Source: Zoroaster sp. YZ-2022
Taxonomy: Eukaryota > Echinodermata > Asteroidea > Forcipulatida > Zoroasteridae
Length of the DNA: 64,000 bases
Assembly (NCBI GenBank): GCA_029582265.1
Contig: CM055819.1
Location: 38,885,934-38,949,933 of the forward strand
Direction of reading: 5' to 3'
Positions 1 through 12,535 of the stretch are shown piece after piece (position 1 is the first letter of the stretch; the number at the start of each line of letters is the position of its first letter). The notes under the pieces are model-generated. The model was not told where the DNA came from. It was given only the letters and a program-made list of their open reading frames with translations, and made no database searches. The translations under genes and the position numbers were made by a program.

Positions 1-411
1 TTCTTAATTGCACATTTTTAATTGGCTTTGTCGGAATAAAACAAAAATAGGACGATGTACACAAAAATTAGGCTCGGCACCATAAGTTTTTATTTTTTAT
101 TACTTTATTTGTACAGTGCCTTTAGGACAGATTTAAGTCGCTTCAAGACTCTTATACACTATTGATAATTTCAAAAGTAATAAATGATCACAAATGTACA
201 TGACACGTATTTATTGAAATGTTATGCTATCATACATTTGTCAAACTATTTTAAATGAATTAAAATTTAATGATAGATTGTTTTTGATAGAATTGTGCAA
301 TTTCTCAGAAGTATATTTTTCTTTAAAACTGCATTCTTTGAACTGTCCTTATAAGTGTCGTTACTCATAGTGATTTTCAACGCAAATTCATGTTAAAAGG
401 TGATTACTTAC
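1..411. other. AT-rich non-coding flank
   Basis: No coding exon or known repeat is visible. If the adjacent minus-strand exon is real, this is the first part of its downstream intron, which leaves the window. Confidence 0.4.
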
Positions 412-619
412 CATGTCCTTTCGACACTTTGTTCCCGCCCTTTCGACAAGTTGATTTAAAGTTGGCGAAAGCCTTCCTCATAAGGGCTGCGCGGTCATCA
501 CCGGGTTCGGCCTGGGTCATAGCCCCACACATGTCCCCATTTACATAGATCACAAGGGACATGGTGATTGCCAAAGTAAATGGCAAAATCAGGGCTAAAA
601 TGAAACTAGAATATCTCAT
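412..619 (-). CDS. Putative first coding exon of a small secreted or membrane protein
   Basis: Not recognised as a known family. Read on the minus strand from the ATG at 619, it encodes 69 codons plus one base and ends at a strong splice donor (G|GTAAGTAA, intron from 411 downward). The product starts MRYSSFILALILPFTLAI, a hydrophobic segment of about 25 residues that could be a signal peptide or a type II anchor. A short polar region follows with two cysteines about 30 residues apart and a basic stretch (RKGGNK) just before the splice site. A more upstream in-frame Met exists at 712, but 619 was chosen because it sits directly before the hydrophobic segment. A small secreted peptide precursor is possible; a chance open frame with a chance donor cannot be excluded. 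Later exons would lie beyond the left edge. Confidence 0.4.
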
Positions 620-1000
620 TGTAAACTTCAGAGAGTACAGATGTTGACTGAATTTAGAATTACACATCCGCTTCAAACACAGCTGGCTTCCAAAGTGCCG
701 CACCCGTACCACAACTGCTCACATCTTTCTCTGTTTTTGTGTTACCTGCTGTAACCATAGTAACTATAACGTATGTAATTATGAAATCACCTTAAACTGA
801 CAGGAGCTTCCTTTGTGAAGTTTTTGATTGATGATTATCTGAGGCGAGCGTATTGGTTTTCATTACTCAGTGAGTGAAATAACATAGGCCTATACATTAA
901 ACAGATCAAGCAAGGCAATTGACATTTTCGTTTAAAACTATTATACACTATTGGTATTATTCAAAAACTGCTTCTAAAAAGTAACCTTAAGTAAGACTAA
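620..1000. other. Non-coding, nothing recognised
   Basis: AT-rich sequence upstream of the putative minus-strand exon. It could contain its 5' UTR and promoter, but no clear TATA box or repeat was seen. Confidence 0.3.
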
Positions 1001-1140
1001 TTGCGGTGACACCATGTGAAATGCTCAATTGGTAGTGGTTCTGAAAAAGACTGGAGGTACAACTCGACGTTTCGATCAGTATGCTCTGATCATCCTCAGG
1101 AGATCAGAGCATACTCGGGAAACGTCGAGTTGTGCCTTGT
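1001..1140 (-). repeat. Retroelement tip with inverted repeat, Penelope-like or ribozyme-like
   Basis: The sequence around 1060-1135 folds on itself: CAACTCGACGTTTC and GATCAGAGCATACT motifs occur and recur in inverted order around a centre near 1098. On the minus strand it holds CTGAGGA (1099-1093), a hairpin of GATCAG/CTGATC, then GAAAC (1073-1069). That is the order of the conserved boxes of a hammerhead ribozyme core. The same tip, lacking the CTGAGGA box, recurs in every unit of the 5-14.9 kb array, and a complete relative lies at 30550-30660. Penelope-like elements are known to carry hammerhead motifs in their terminal repeats, and Penelope-like RT debris lies 1.2 kb away. The assignment is inference. 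Confidence 0.4.
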
Positions 1141-2349
1141 GGTCTTTGAAACAATCTCAGTGAAACATTCTATGTTATCAATTAGTCTTACTTCATCCTC
1201 CTCACCGAGCAAAGCTACAAGTTTTACCAAAGTAACCTTACTTTCTTTGAATTAAGTTATTCATTAAATGACCAACCTGTGAAAAGTTTCAGCTTATTAC
1301 GTTGTGTCGTTAATGAGAAAATAACAATGAAAAAATAACCTAGTCATTTATTTGCAACATTTAATTAAAAAATATCTGTAAATTTTAATGATTAGGCAAA
1401 TGGTACTTACAGGGTCCCATTGAGTAAAGAAAATTCAATTGTTGAACGATTGAGAGGATAATTTGTTCAATGCTTGAATGCGCACCTTGGCAAACTGGAC
1501 CTCCTGGGTCAGATAGGGATTACTGACTGTAGGGAGGATTAGTGAAGGATATGCAGGGGCAGTGCCATTGACGTTCCAGGCTACATTAGCAGCTTTGTAC
1601 AGGTATTAGGACTGTCAATTATCATTTCTTTTGTCTGCTTCCAGAAGCTATTCCACTCAGAAAAGTTGCTATCAAATCTGGTAAACAAATGAAGCAAACT
1701 TAATGAATAGTTTGGGCCAATAGTTTAACGACTGCTCTATAGGCCCGAAGAGGACCTTAGGTCTTACTTTTATATCACGAAACCACTTTTTTCTGGTTTC
1801 CTAGATAAGCCCAGTCTGAAAACCAAAACATCGAAGCTCTTAGTGTATGGTGTCCATAAATCCCGTGTGCATAAAATGTTAAAAAATCTCTGTATTCTCT
1901 GAAGTCAACTTATATGCTTTATTCTGCTTCCCTAAAAGCTTTTCAGTGCCGAACCCTATTGACTAGAACACTTCAGAGTTCTTTAATCTCCTTAATCTGT
2001 AGCATGATCGAATACAATCGTTCAGATTTGGCAAACGTTCCCCACCCACGTGAACATTTTGGAAATGAGTAAGTCCAGAGCTGCGGGACCCGATATATGC
2101 ACCGGCGAACACTTAGACAAACACAAAAAAGGCGGTGTGAGCGTTACGCTCTTTATTGTTTCGATACACTTGATGTTTCTTGATACATTGTGGATCACAA
2201 TACATAGTGGAACGCGCTACATTGTGGACCACAAAAATATGAATTGGCAAGTGTTTACCACAATTTGTTGGCTAATAGTTTATTTAAAATTTGAGGTTCT
2301 TGCAGCACTTATATGAAAGTTTGTTACACTTCTTGTATTATAGTTATGA
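1141..2349. other. Non-coding, probable old repeat debris
   Basis: No coding exon stands out. Short open frames here (for example near 2050-2316) have no recognisable motif. The stretch lies between a Penelope-like tip and Penelope-like RT sequence, so it may be a decayed element, but no motif proves it. Confidence 0.3.
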
Positions 2350-3104
2350 ATATCCCAGAGGATCACCCACATTCAACACAGCTCAGTACCTAGCTATTAA
2401 AGATCATCCGACCCTTGGTGGGTCTCACTCAGCACCATGTGTCCAACTCTAGTCAGTTCGTTGAGATCACATGGGGTCTCACTCTACAACCCAGCGACAT
2501 ATTGGTTAGTTTTGATGTTGTCTCGCTTTTCACCAATGTCCCAACTGAAGAGACCTTTCCCTTGATGACCGCACTTCACTCTCCCTGCCCAGATACATGA
2601 TCTATTACTAACGTGTGTTTCTACTAATTGTTTTCTATTTCAGGGTAAGTTACGAGCAGACAGCTGGGACCTCCATGGGATCTCCTCTATCCCCGGTCCT
2701 TGCTGACATTTTCATGGAAGAGTTCGAAATCTCTTCCCTCCACACCGCCGACCTCCGACCCAGCCTGTGGCTCCGCTATGTGGATGACACCTTTGTTGTA
2801 TGGCCACATGGCAGAGAAGCACTCCAGGACTTCCTACAACACCTCAACAAGCAACATCCTAGCATCAAGTTTACAATGGAAGTAGAAGAAGACGACAAGA
2901 TCTCGTTCCTTGATGTTGGAATCTCCAGAAATCTAGACGGCTCCTTGTACCACGACGTTTACAGGAAGCCCACCCACACAAATCGATATGAACCAGCCCT
3001 CCTTCCATCACCCATGGAGGAAGAAATGCATCACCCTAGCATCAAGTCATCCGTCAACCGCACCCTCGTACAATGCGCCTGCAACTTATGCGACGGGCAG
3101 TTGA
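2350..3104 (+). mobile_element. Penelope-like retroelement reverse transcriptase remnant
   Basis: Translated pieces give the core RT blocks of Penelope-like elements in order. From about 2365 there is a degraded SPTFNTAQYLA stretch, then ILVSFDVVSLFTNVP (about 2499-2545). After a frame change near 2600 follow TSMGSPLSPVLADIFMEEFE (2666-2725) and the catalytic YVDDTFVVW (about 2779-2805). The downstream ISFLDVGISR and VYRKPTHTNRY signatures end near 2990. The reading frame is broken at least twice before 2640, so this copy is dead. It stops near 3104, where a minus-strand LINE has inserted. The GIY-YIG endonuclease domain expected after the RT is missing, either displaced by the insertion or lost. 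Confidence 0.8.
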
Positions 3105-4640
3105 TTGATTGATTAAATTTATTCGGATAAAAAGATGATAAAAAGTACAAGACATATTACAAAAATACAAGAAAAACGCACCATATTTATCCAAGGATAA
3201 CCCAAAAAGCCAATAACATAGGCTTATTTCCATTGGGGTCCTTACATCGAAACATCAAAAAATACAAATACAAATTACAAATTTGAAAGACAAAGATAGT
3301 TCAACTTACCACCACACCCCAAAGAAGGAACAAATTATGCTTCCCTGAGTTTAGCTTGTGTTGAGAGATGACATTTAACAAGTCGTTTAAAAGTAGACAA
3401 ATTGGTGGAACTCTTTACATTAGAAGGTAAATTATTCCATTATTTGATAGCTGTAACATAAAATGTATTGTTTGCTAAACTAGATGAAACTGGAACCTTA
3501 AAATTTAGATTACTATTCCTTGTATTGTGATGGTGACAATTAGAGACTTTAATAACTTTGTCACGGAAATAATCAGGAGTTACATTGCAAGTTATTCTAA
3601 ACACATGGTTTAATTTCAGTTGAGTGACCCTGTCCCTAACATTTAAAAAACCCAAACTATCAAGTTCTTTTTGCCCAATGTGTGCCCTAGGGCCTTTATC
3701 CAGGATAAACCTAACCATTTTGTTTTGCATAATTTGAAGTTTGTTTTTAAAATGAGCAGAGAGTGTAGAAAACCAGGAGGAGCATGAATAGTCAAAGTGA
3801 CATTGAATCAAAGCCGAACATAAAGTTTTACGGGATTTTGTATTAAGAAAAAGAGCCTGTCTATAAAGGAATTTCAACCTATCCCCTGTTTTCTTAATGA
3901 TTGAATTAGCAATAAAATCACCTGACAAATGTTGGTCAAGTGTAACCCCTAGATATTTCACTGAAGTAGCTGATCTAATTTATTTACTCCCACATATGAC
4001 TGTAAAGTCACTGACTTTCTTGGTTTTTCTTTTAGAACCAAAAAGAATTGAAACGGTTTTGCCTAAGTGTAATGACAATTTATTGTCAATGAGCCATTGT
4101 CTACACGATTCCAATTCTGTGCTAAGTATGTTAGCTACAGCTGCAGGATCTTTGTCAGAGACCAAGAGGGCACTATCATCAGCGTAAAGAAGTAATTTGC
4201 ACTGAACACTACTGGGCATATCGTTTATGTAACACAAAAATAATAAAGGCCCCAGTATTCTCCCTTGGGGGACACCACATGTCAGATTCAAACATTTGGA
4301 CTGGGTTTTGTTAACATTGACAAATTGCTGTCTGTTAAGAAGATACGATTTGAACCATTCTACAGAACCAATGCCCATGGCCTGCAGTTTCTTACATAAA
4401 ATAACATGATCAACAGTATCAAATGCTTTTTGAAGATCGATCATAACCATTCCTGTGTAATTACCCAAAGACATTTGAAAACGAATATGATCAGTTAGAT
4501 GTATAAGACAGGTGTCAGTGGAAAATGTTTCTCTAAACCCTGATTGGAAATTAAACAAAATATTATTTTTTGTAAGATACTCCTCAACCTGAATATGGAC
4601 AGCCTTTTCAAGCAATTTGGAAATTGCCCATTGAGCCGAT
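3105..4640 (-). mobile_element. CR1/L2-like LINE, 5'-truncated, nested in the Penelope-like element
   Basis: Minus-strand non-LTR reverse transcriptase, open from about 4640 down to 3335. Recognisable blocks are FQSGFRETFSTDTCLIHLTD, MVMIDLQKAFDTVDH, CGVPQGRILGPLLFL, the catalytic YADDSALLV, and MKYLGVTLDQ. A C-terminal thumb or linker region follows. Two in-frame TAA codons interrupt an otherwise continuous frame (3982-3980 and 3442-3440), and the native stop appears to be at 3337-3335. The 3' end is a short GATT-type tandem tail at 3102-3115. The 5' end breaks inside the RT near 4640, typical of incomplete target-primed reverse transcription. The few lesions imply a fairly young but dead copy. 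Clade choice is tentative. Confidence 0.8.
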
Positions 4641-5023
4641 TTCGCGCCATTACACAATGGCAGATTCGATCAATTTGACTCCAGTGGTTTGACGAAATTT
4701 GTCGTGTTTTAGTGCATTTATAATGCAAAGTTACCATTCGTTGTCGTCGAAAACTTGAAATATTAATTTGTTGTCCTTTTGCGGATTGTTGATGAATTTT
4801 TACTTAAAACCATGTATTATCATAATGATTATTATGTCGGTTTTATTGATTTAGCCGATGAAAAGTTTAGCGTGTCAAACTCAGTTTTACATGTCGTCTG
4901 ACACGACGGCTGTTTCTATATTTTCTACAATTTTATATTTTCAGAAATGATTGTTTATTTATAGGCCCTATTGAGCAAAGTCAAAAGTACAGAAACGTTG
5001 TTTCTTTCCCCTTTCATCTTGCT
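4641..5023. other. Non-coding flank of the tandem array
   Basis: AT-rich sequence with no recognised gene or repeat. It is the left single-copy flank of the 2.2-kb array, which begins abruptly at ACTAACTCATTA (5024). Confidence 0.35.
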
Positions 5024-6178
5024 ACTAACTCATTATTTTACATGGAAGTTACAAATTTCCAATATTTATTTATCCATATGCCTCCTCTTAAGCCACTCTC
5101 GACCCGCCCCTTATTTTCCACATATCCTTTCCTTCATCCCTAAATACCTGGCCAATCCTTTTGTACATGTAGTGTACAAGAAGTACGTGTGACACTAATT
5201 GATGTGTTGGCTCAGAGAAACAGTTGTTATAACTCAAAAGCTAATTGCTTTTTGTTCAATATAAATCATCCTTTATTGTTCACTAAATAAAGCAGGTTCA
5301 TCAAATTGAAAATTGAAAATACTGTGCAGTGAGGAACAAAAGGGTCAACTATAGGGGCGGATCCAGAATTGCTGAGTGTGGGGGAAAATCCAAGAGGAGT
5401 CCGAAATCTCAGATATTTCTCTTTTAACAGTACTTTATTTTAAAAAGCAGATGATCATTTGCGGTCTCCCGGCCCCCTCACCTTCCGCTAAATACAGCAA
5501 TATTGTGCGCATTAAGTTTTTTTAATCTTTTCTTTTTGATTTTTGTGTATAGTGCCTTTAGGCCAAAAAATGTCTCCGGATTCTGGTCTCTGCGTCGACA
5601 TGTTTTATTTATTTATTTTTTACTAAGAAACGATGTCCAATTGCAGCCAAAATTGCTGGATCGATTGGAATTCTGCCGTTCTGTGTTTTAAATGACTTTT
5701 TTCACATAGGGTTATAAACGTTTGCCCGATTTGTGCGGCCTCTCTTAGCAAACATACTTTGTACATGGGAAATTTGGTCCCTGTGTATGATGTATTCATG
5801 AGTATTTGCATATTAATAATGACCGTGACCAAGAGTGACCAACCCTGACCATCACCAACACTGACTACATTATATATAATCTGGGGTGCTCGTTAATAAT
5901 ATTAAAGGTAGACCTACACAAAGTCTCTGAGAGGGTGACATGTAATATCACGATACGAGGTATGACTGGTAAGGTCTTCCTAAAGTAGAATATAACATTC
6001 TACAATAAATAACCCTGAAAAAATACGTTGTTATCCTGTAATTGTTGAAACTAAAATCAGTCAAGTAAACAAAAGGTGGTTGCTTAGACTAGTTGTATGT
6101 TTTCCACAGTAATATTAGCGATATGTGCTTGGAGGCAGTCTGGTACCTTGTCTCTTTAATTGACGGGCAAGATGCTAA

Positions 6179-6468
6179 GGCCAAAAAAGTCTCCTGTTTC
6201 TGGTCTCTGCGCGCGTCGCCTCAGACCCGCGTGAAATTCTGCCATGCAGTGTTTTAAACAACTTTTTCACAAAGGGGTATTTACCTCATTTGTGTGGCCT
6301 CTCTTAGCCACCGTACTTTGTGTATGGGAAATTTGGTCTGGTTTCAATAACCGCATATACATGTAGGCCTATCACGTATTTCACAGGTTGGCAATATTAA
6401 AACAAAAGCCCGTCACCTCACCGATTTTGAAGCCGACCTATAACCAGAAACCGGAGACTTTTTTGGCC
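6179..6468. mobile_element. GGCCAAAAAA-type MITE, 290 bp (array unit 1)
   Basis: Terminal inverted repeats of about 26 bp starting GGCCAAAAAAGTCTCC, with one mismatch between the two ends, flanked on both sides by TAA. No coding capacity. The superfamily is not assigned. Confidence 0.8.
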
Positions 6469-7150
6469 TAATACGTGGAACCAGTCGGCGCCGATGTCAG
6501 TTGTAATATTACTGCTGGAAATACGTGCAACTGGGTTGTTTTCTTTTATGAAAACCTTATCAAAAATAAATAATCTACCATTGTTTGGTAACCGCGCTAT
6601 TGCACAGCAACAACTTTGCATGGAATTTAATGATTCAATGTCTCTTCAAGTGTGCTTCGTGGAATGAATACTTTGCCACCCACTACATCAAGTTGATAAC
6701 TCACTTGTCACTACAGTGGACAATAGCCAGGGGTTTTGTTATAGGAAATCTGTAGGGACAACAAATAATAAGTATTAAAGACTAATTGCGGTGACACCAT
6801 GTGAAATTCTCAATTGAGTAGTAATTAGTTCTGAAAAGAACTGGAGGTCCAACTCGACGTTTCGATCAGTATGCTCTGATAATAGAACAAATAATATAAA
6901 AAATGACCAACGGTGTATCCTGTCTATGCATGGAACAACACCATAGGTAATGTTGGCCAAACTGCTTCTACGAGTATGATCACTTTCTGTGTATCATACA
7001 ATCTATGAACATGTTGATGATTCATTCAGATCTTTCGTATTTATTCTAACATTGAATTCTCGTCTCATGATGTCAAAAATACAGTTGGGAAATTATTGTA
7101 TTAATTTATTTAAAATGTAGTATGGCGTACATTCTTAACATTTAATCCAT

Positions 7151-7212
7151 TAATAGAGATATCTCTATTGTTAATAGAGATATCTCTATTAATAATAGAG
7201 ATATCTCTATTA
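7151..7212. repeat. Palindrome run, 3 copies of AATAGAGATATCTCTATT
   Basis: Three copies of a perfect 18-bp palindrome separated by GTT or AAT-like spacers, able to form short hairpins. Confidence 0.9.
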
Positions 7213-8392
7213 AATGAATTAATACTAACTCATTATTTTACATGGAAGTTACAAATTTCCAATATTTATTTTTCCACATGCCTCCTCTTTTAAGCCACTC
7301 TCGACCCGCCCCTCGTTTTCCACATATATCCTTTCCTTCATCCCTAAATACCTGGCCAATCCTTTTGTACATGCAGTGTACAAGAAGTACGTGTGACACT
7401 AATTGATGTGTTGGCTCAGAGAAACAGTTGTTATAACTCAAAAGCTAATTGTTTTTGTTCAATATAAATCATCCTTTATTGTTCACTAAATAAAGCAGGT
7501 TCATCAAATTGAAAATTGAAAATACTGTGCAGTGAGGAACAAAAGGGTCAACTATAGGGGCGGATCCAGAATTGCTGAGTGTGGGGGAAAATCCAAGAGG
7601 AGTCCGAAATCTCAGATATTTCTCTTTTAACAGTACTTTATTTTAAAAAGTAGATGATCATTTGTGGTCCCCCGGCCCCCTCACATTCCGCTAAATACAG
7701 CAATATTGTGCGCATTAAGTTTCTTTAATCTTTTCTTTTTGATTTTTGTGTATAGTGCCTTTAGGCCAAAAAATTTCTCCGGATTCTGGTCTCTGCGTCG
7801 ACATGTTTTATTTATTTATTTTTTTACTAAGAAACGATGTCCAATTGCAGCCAAAATTGCTGGATCGATTGGAATTCTGCCGTTCTGTGTTTTAAATGAC
7901 TTTTTTTCACATAGGGTTATAAACGTTTGCCCGATTTGTGCGGCCTCGCTTAGCAAACATACTTTGTACATGGGAAATTTGGTCCCTGTGCATGATGTAT
8001 TCATGAGTATTTGCATATTAATAATGACCGTGATCAAGAGTGACCAACCCTGACCATCACCAAACACTGACTACATTATATATAATCTGGGGTGCTCGTT
8101 AATAATATTAAAGGTAGACCTACACAAAGTCTCTGAGTGGGTGACGTGTAATGTCACGATACGTACGAGGTACACATGACTGGTAAGGTCTTCGTAAAGT
8201 AGAATATAACATTCTACAATAAATAACCCTGAAAAAATACGTTGTTATCCTGTAATTGTTGAAACTAAAATCAGTCAAGTAAACAAAAGGTGGTTGCTTA
8301 GACTAGTTGTATGTTTTCCACAGTAATATTAGCGATATGTGCTTGGAGGCAGTCTGGTACCTTGTCTCTTTAATTGACGGGCAAGATGCTAA

Positions 8393-8681
8393 GGCCAAAA
8401 AAGTCTCCTGTTTCTGGTCTCTGCGCGCGTCGCCTCAGACCCGCGTGAAATTCTGCCATGCAGTGTTTTAAACAACTTTTTCACAAAGGGGGTATTTACC
8501 TCATTTGTGTGGCCTCTCTTAGCCACCGTACTTTGTGTATGGGAAATTTGGTCTGGTTTCAATAACCGCATATACATGTAGGCCTATCACGTATTTCACT
8601 GGTTGGCAATATAAAAATAAACGCGTCACCTCACCGATTTTGAAGCCGACCTATAACCAGAAACCAGATATTTGTTTGGCC
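8393..8681. mobile_element. GGCCAAAAAA-type MITE (array unit 2)
   Basis: Same element as at 6179. The right end has drifted (ATTTGTTTGGCC in place of ACTTTTTTGGCC). Confidence 0.75.
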
Positions 8682-9364
8682 TAATACGTGGAACCAGTTG
8701 GCGCCGATGTCAGTTGTAATATTACCGTACTGCTGGAAATACGTGCAACTGGGTTTTTTCTTTTATGAAAACCTTATAAAAATAATAATCTACCATTGTT
8801 TAGTAACGGCGCTGTTGCACAGCAACAACTTTGCATGGAATTTAATGATTCAATGTCTCTTCAAGTGTGCTTCGTGGAAATAATACTTTGCCACCCACTA
8901 CATCAAGTTGATAACTCACTTGTCACTACAGTGGACAATAGCCAGGGGGTTTTGTTATAGGAAATCTGTAGGGACAACAAATAATAAGTATTAAAGACTA
9001 ATTGCGGTGACACCATGTGAAATTCTCAATTGAGTAGTAATTAGTTCTGAAAAGAACTGGAGGTCCAACTCGACGTTTCGATCAGTATGCTCTGATAATA
9101 GAACAAATAATATAAAAAATGACCAACGGTGTATCCTGTCTATGCATGGAACAACACCATAGGTAATGTTGGCCAAACTGCTTCTACGAGTATGATCACT
9201 TTCTGTATCATACAATCTATGAACATGTTGATGATTCATTCAGATCTTTCGTATTTATTCTAACATTGAATTCTCGTCTCATGATGTCAAAAATACAGTT
9301 GGGAAATTATTGTATTAATTTATTTAAAATGTAGTATGGCGTACATTCTTAACATTTAATCCAT

Positions 9365-9447
9365 TAATAGAGATATCTCTATTGTTAATAGAGATATCTC
9401 TATTGTTAATAGAGATATCTCTATTAATAATAGAGATATCTCTATTA
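9365..9447. repeat. Palindrome run, 4 copies
   Basis: Four perfect copies of the same 18-bp palindrome at the end of unit 2. Confidence 0.9.
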
Positions 9448-10628
9448 AATGAATTAATACTAACTCATTATTTTACATGGAAGTTACAAATTTCCAATAT
9501 TTATTTTTCCACATGCCTCCTCTTTTAAGCCACTCTCGACCCGCCCCTCGTTTTCCACATATATCCTTTCCTTCATCCCTAAATACCTGGCCAATCCTTT
9601 TGTACATGCAGTGTACAAGAAGTACGTGTGACACTAATTGATGTGTTGGCTCAGAGAAACAGTTGTTATAACTCAAAAGCTAATTGCTTTTTGTTCAATA
9701 TAAATCATCCTTTATTGTTCACTAAATAAAGCAGGTTCATCAAATTGAAAATTGAAAATACTGTGCAGTGAGGAACAAAAGGGTCAACTATAGGGGCGGA
9801 TCCAGAATTGCTGAGTGTGGGGGAAAATCCAAGAGGAGTCCGAAATCTCAGATATTTCTCTTTTAACAGTACTTTATTTTAAAAAGTAGATGATCATTTG
9901 TGGTCCCCCGGCCCCCTCACATTCCGCTAAATACAGCAATATTGTGCGCATTAAGTTTCTTTAATCTTTTCTTTTTGATTTTTGTGTATAGTGCCTTTAG
10001 GCCAAAAAATTTCTCCGGATTCTGGTCTCTGCGTCGACATGTTTTATTTATTTATTTTTTTACTAAGAAACGATGTCCAATTGCAGCCAAAATTGCTGGA
10101 TCGATTGGAATTCTGCCGTTCTGTGTTTTAAATGACTTTTTTTCACATAGGGTTATAAACGTTTGCCCGATTTGTGCGGCCTCGCTTAGCAAACATACTT
10201 TGTACATGGGAAATTTGGTCCCTGTGCATGATGTATTCATGAGTATTTGCATATTAATAATGACCGTAATCAAGAGTGACCAACCCTGACCATCACCAAA
10301 CACTGACTACATTATATATAATCTGGGGTGCTCGTTAATAATATTAAAGGTAGACCTACACAAAGTCTCTGAGTGGGTGACGTGTAATGTCACGATACGT
10401 ACGAGGTACACATGACTGGTAAGGTCTTCGTAAAGTAGAATATAACATTCTACAATAAATAACCCTGAAAAAATACGTTGTTATCCTGTAATTGTTGAAA
10501 CTAAAATCAGTCAAGTAAACAAAAGGTGGTTGCTTAGACTAGTTGTATGTTTTCCACAGTAATATTAGCGATATGTGCTTGGAGGCAGTCTGGTACCTTG
10601 TCTCTTTAATTGACGGGTAAGATGCTAA

Positions 10629-10916
10629 GGCCAAAAAAGTCTCCTGTTTCTGGTCTCTGCGCGCGTCGCCTCAGACCCGCGTGAAATTCTGCCATGCAGT
10701 GTTTTAAACAACTTTTTCACAAAGGGGTATTTACCTCATTTGTGTGGCCTCTCTTAGCCACCGTACTTTGTGTATGGGAAATTTGGTCTGGTTTCAATAA
10801 CCGCATATACATGTAGGCCTATCACGTATTTCACTGGTTGGCAATATAAAAATAAACGCGTCACCTCACCGATTTTGAAGCCGACCTATAACCAGAAACC
10901 AGAGATTTGTTTGGCC
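10629..10916. mobile_element. GGCCAAAAAA-type MITE (array unit 3)
   Basis: Same element and the same drifted right terminus as in unit 2, confirming the close relation of units 2 and 3. Confidence 0.75.
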
Positions 10917-11596
10917 TAATACGTGGAACCAGTTGGCGCCGATGTCAGTTGTAATATTACCGTACTGCTGGAAATACGTGCAACTGGGTTTTTTCTTTTA
11001 TGAAAACCTTATCAAAAATAAACAATCTACCATTGTTTGGTAACCGCGCTGTTGCACAGCAACAACTTTGCATGGAATTTAATGATTCAATGTCTCTTCA
11101 AGTGTGCTTCGTGGTATGAATACTTTGCCACCCACTACATCAAGTTGATAACTCACTACAGTGGACAATAGCCAGGGGGTTTGTTATTTGGAAATCTGTA
11201 GGGACAACAAATAATAAGTATTAAAGACTAATTGCGGTGACACCATGTGAAATTCTCAATTGAGTAGTAATTAGTTCTGAAAAGAACTGGAGGTCCAACT
11301 CGACGTTTCGATCAGTATGCTCTGATAATAGAACAAATAATATAAACAATGACCAACGGTGTATCCTGTCTATGCATGGAACAACACCATAGGTAATGTT
11401 GGCCAAACTGCTTCTACGAGTATGATCACTTTCTGTGTATCATACAATCTATGAACATGTTGATGATTCATTCAGATCTTTCGTATTTATTCTAACATTG
11501 AATTCTCGTCTCATGATGTCAAAAATACAGTTGGGAAATTATTGTATTAATTTATTTAAAATGTAGTATGGCGTACATTCTTAACATTTAATCCAT

Positions 11597-11679
11597 TAAT
11601 AGAGATATCTCTATTGTTAATAGAGATATCTCTATTGTTAATAGAGATATCTCTATTAATAATAGAGATATCTCTATTA
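11597..11679. repeat. Palindrome run, 4 copies
   Basis: Four perfect copies at the end of unit 3. Confidence 0.9.
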
Positions 11680-12535
11680 AATGAATTAATACTAACTCAT
11701 TATTTTACATGGAAGTTACAAATTTCCAATATTTATTTTTCCACATGCCTCCTCTTTTAAGCCACTCTCGACCCGCCCCTCGTTTTCCACATATATCCTT
11801 TCCTTCATCCCTAAATACCTGGCCAATCCTTTTGTACATGCAGTGTACAAGAAGTACGTGTGACACTAATTGATGTGTTGGCTCAGAGAAACAGTTGTTA
11901 TAACTCAAAAGCTAATTGCTTTTTGTTCAATATAAATCATCCTTTATTGTTCACTAAATAAAGCAGGTTCATCAAATTGAAAATTGAAAATACTGTGCAG
12001 TGAGGAACAAAAGGGTCAACTATAGGGGCGGATCCAGAATTGCTGAGTGTGGGGGAAAATCCAAGAGGAGTCCGAAATCTCAGATATTTCTCTTTTAACA
12101 GTACTTTATTTTAAAAAGTAGATGATCATTTGTGGTCCCCCGGCCCCCTCACATTCCGCTAAATACAGCAATATTGTGCGCATTCAGTTTTTTAAATCTT
12201 TTCTTTTTGATTTTTGTGTATAGTGCCTGTAGGCCAAAAAATGTCTCCGGATTCTGGTCTCTGCGTCGACATGTTTTATTTATTTATTTTTTTACTAAGA
12301 AACGATGTCCAATTGCAGCCAAAATTGCTGGATCGATTGGAATTCTGCCGTTCTGTGTTTTAAATGACTTTTTTTCACATAGGGTTATAAACGTTTGCCC
12401 GATTTGTGCGGCCTCGCTTAGCAAACATACTTTGTACATGGGAAATTTGGTCCCTGTGCATGATGTATTCATGAGTATTTGCATATTAATAATGACCGTG
12501 ACCAAGAGTGACCAACCCTGACCATCACCAACACT

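Larger units (their letters stand above)
5024..7223. repeat. Array unit 1
   Basis: First unit, 2200 bp. Its left edge lacks the palindrome run that precedes the other units, so the array begins exactly at the palindrome/ACTAACT boundary. Contains a half MITE near 5562-5850 and a complete one at 6179-6468. Confidence 0.85.
7224..9458. repeat. Array unit 2
   Basis: 2235 bp, nearly identical to unit 3. Half MITE near 7766-8070, full MITE 8393-8681, Penelope-like tip about 8985-9100, four palindromes at the end. Confidence 0.85.
9459..11690. repeat. Array unit 3
   Basis: 2232 bp, nearly identical to unit 2. Half MITE near 10002-10310, full MITE 10629-10916, Penelope-like tip about 11210-11330, four palindromes at the end. 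Confidence 0.85.

Noticed and set aside
7664..12521. 129-codon plus-strand open frames repeated in three array units
   Set aside because: They follow MITE sequence, which lacks coding signal elsewhere. Repetition comes from the tandem array, and no domain or splice pattern is seen.
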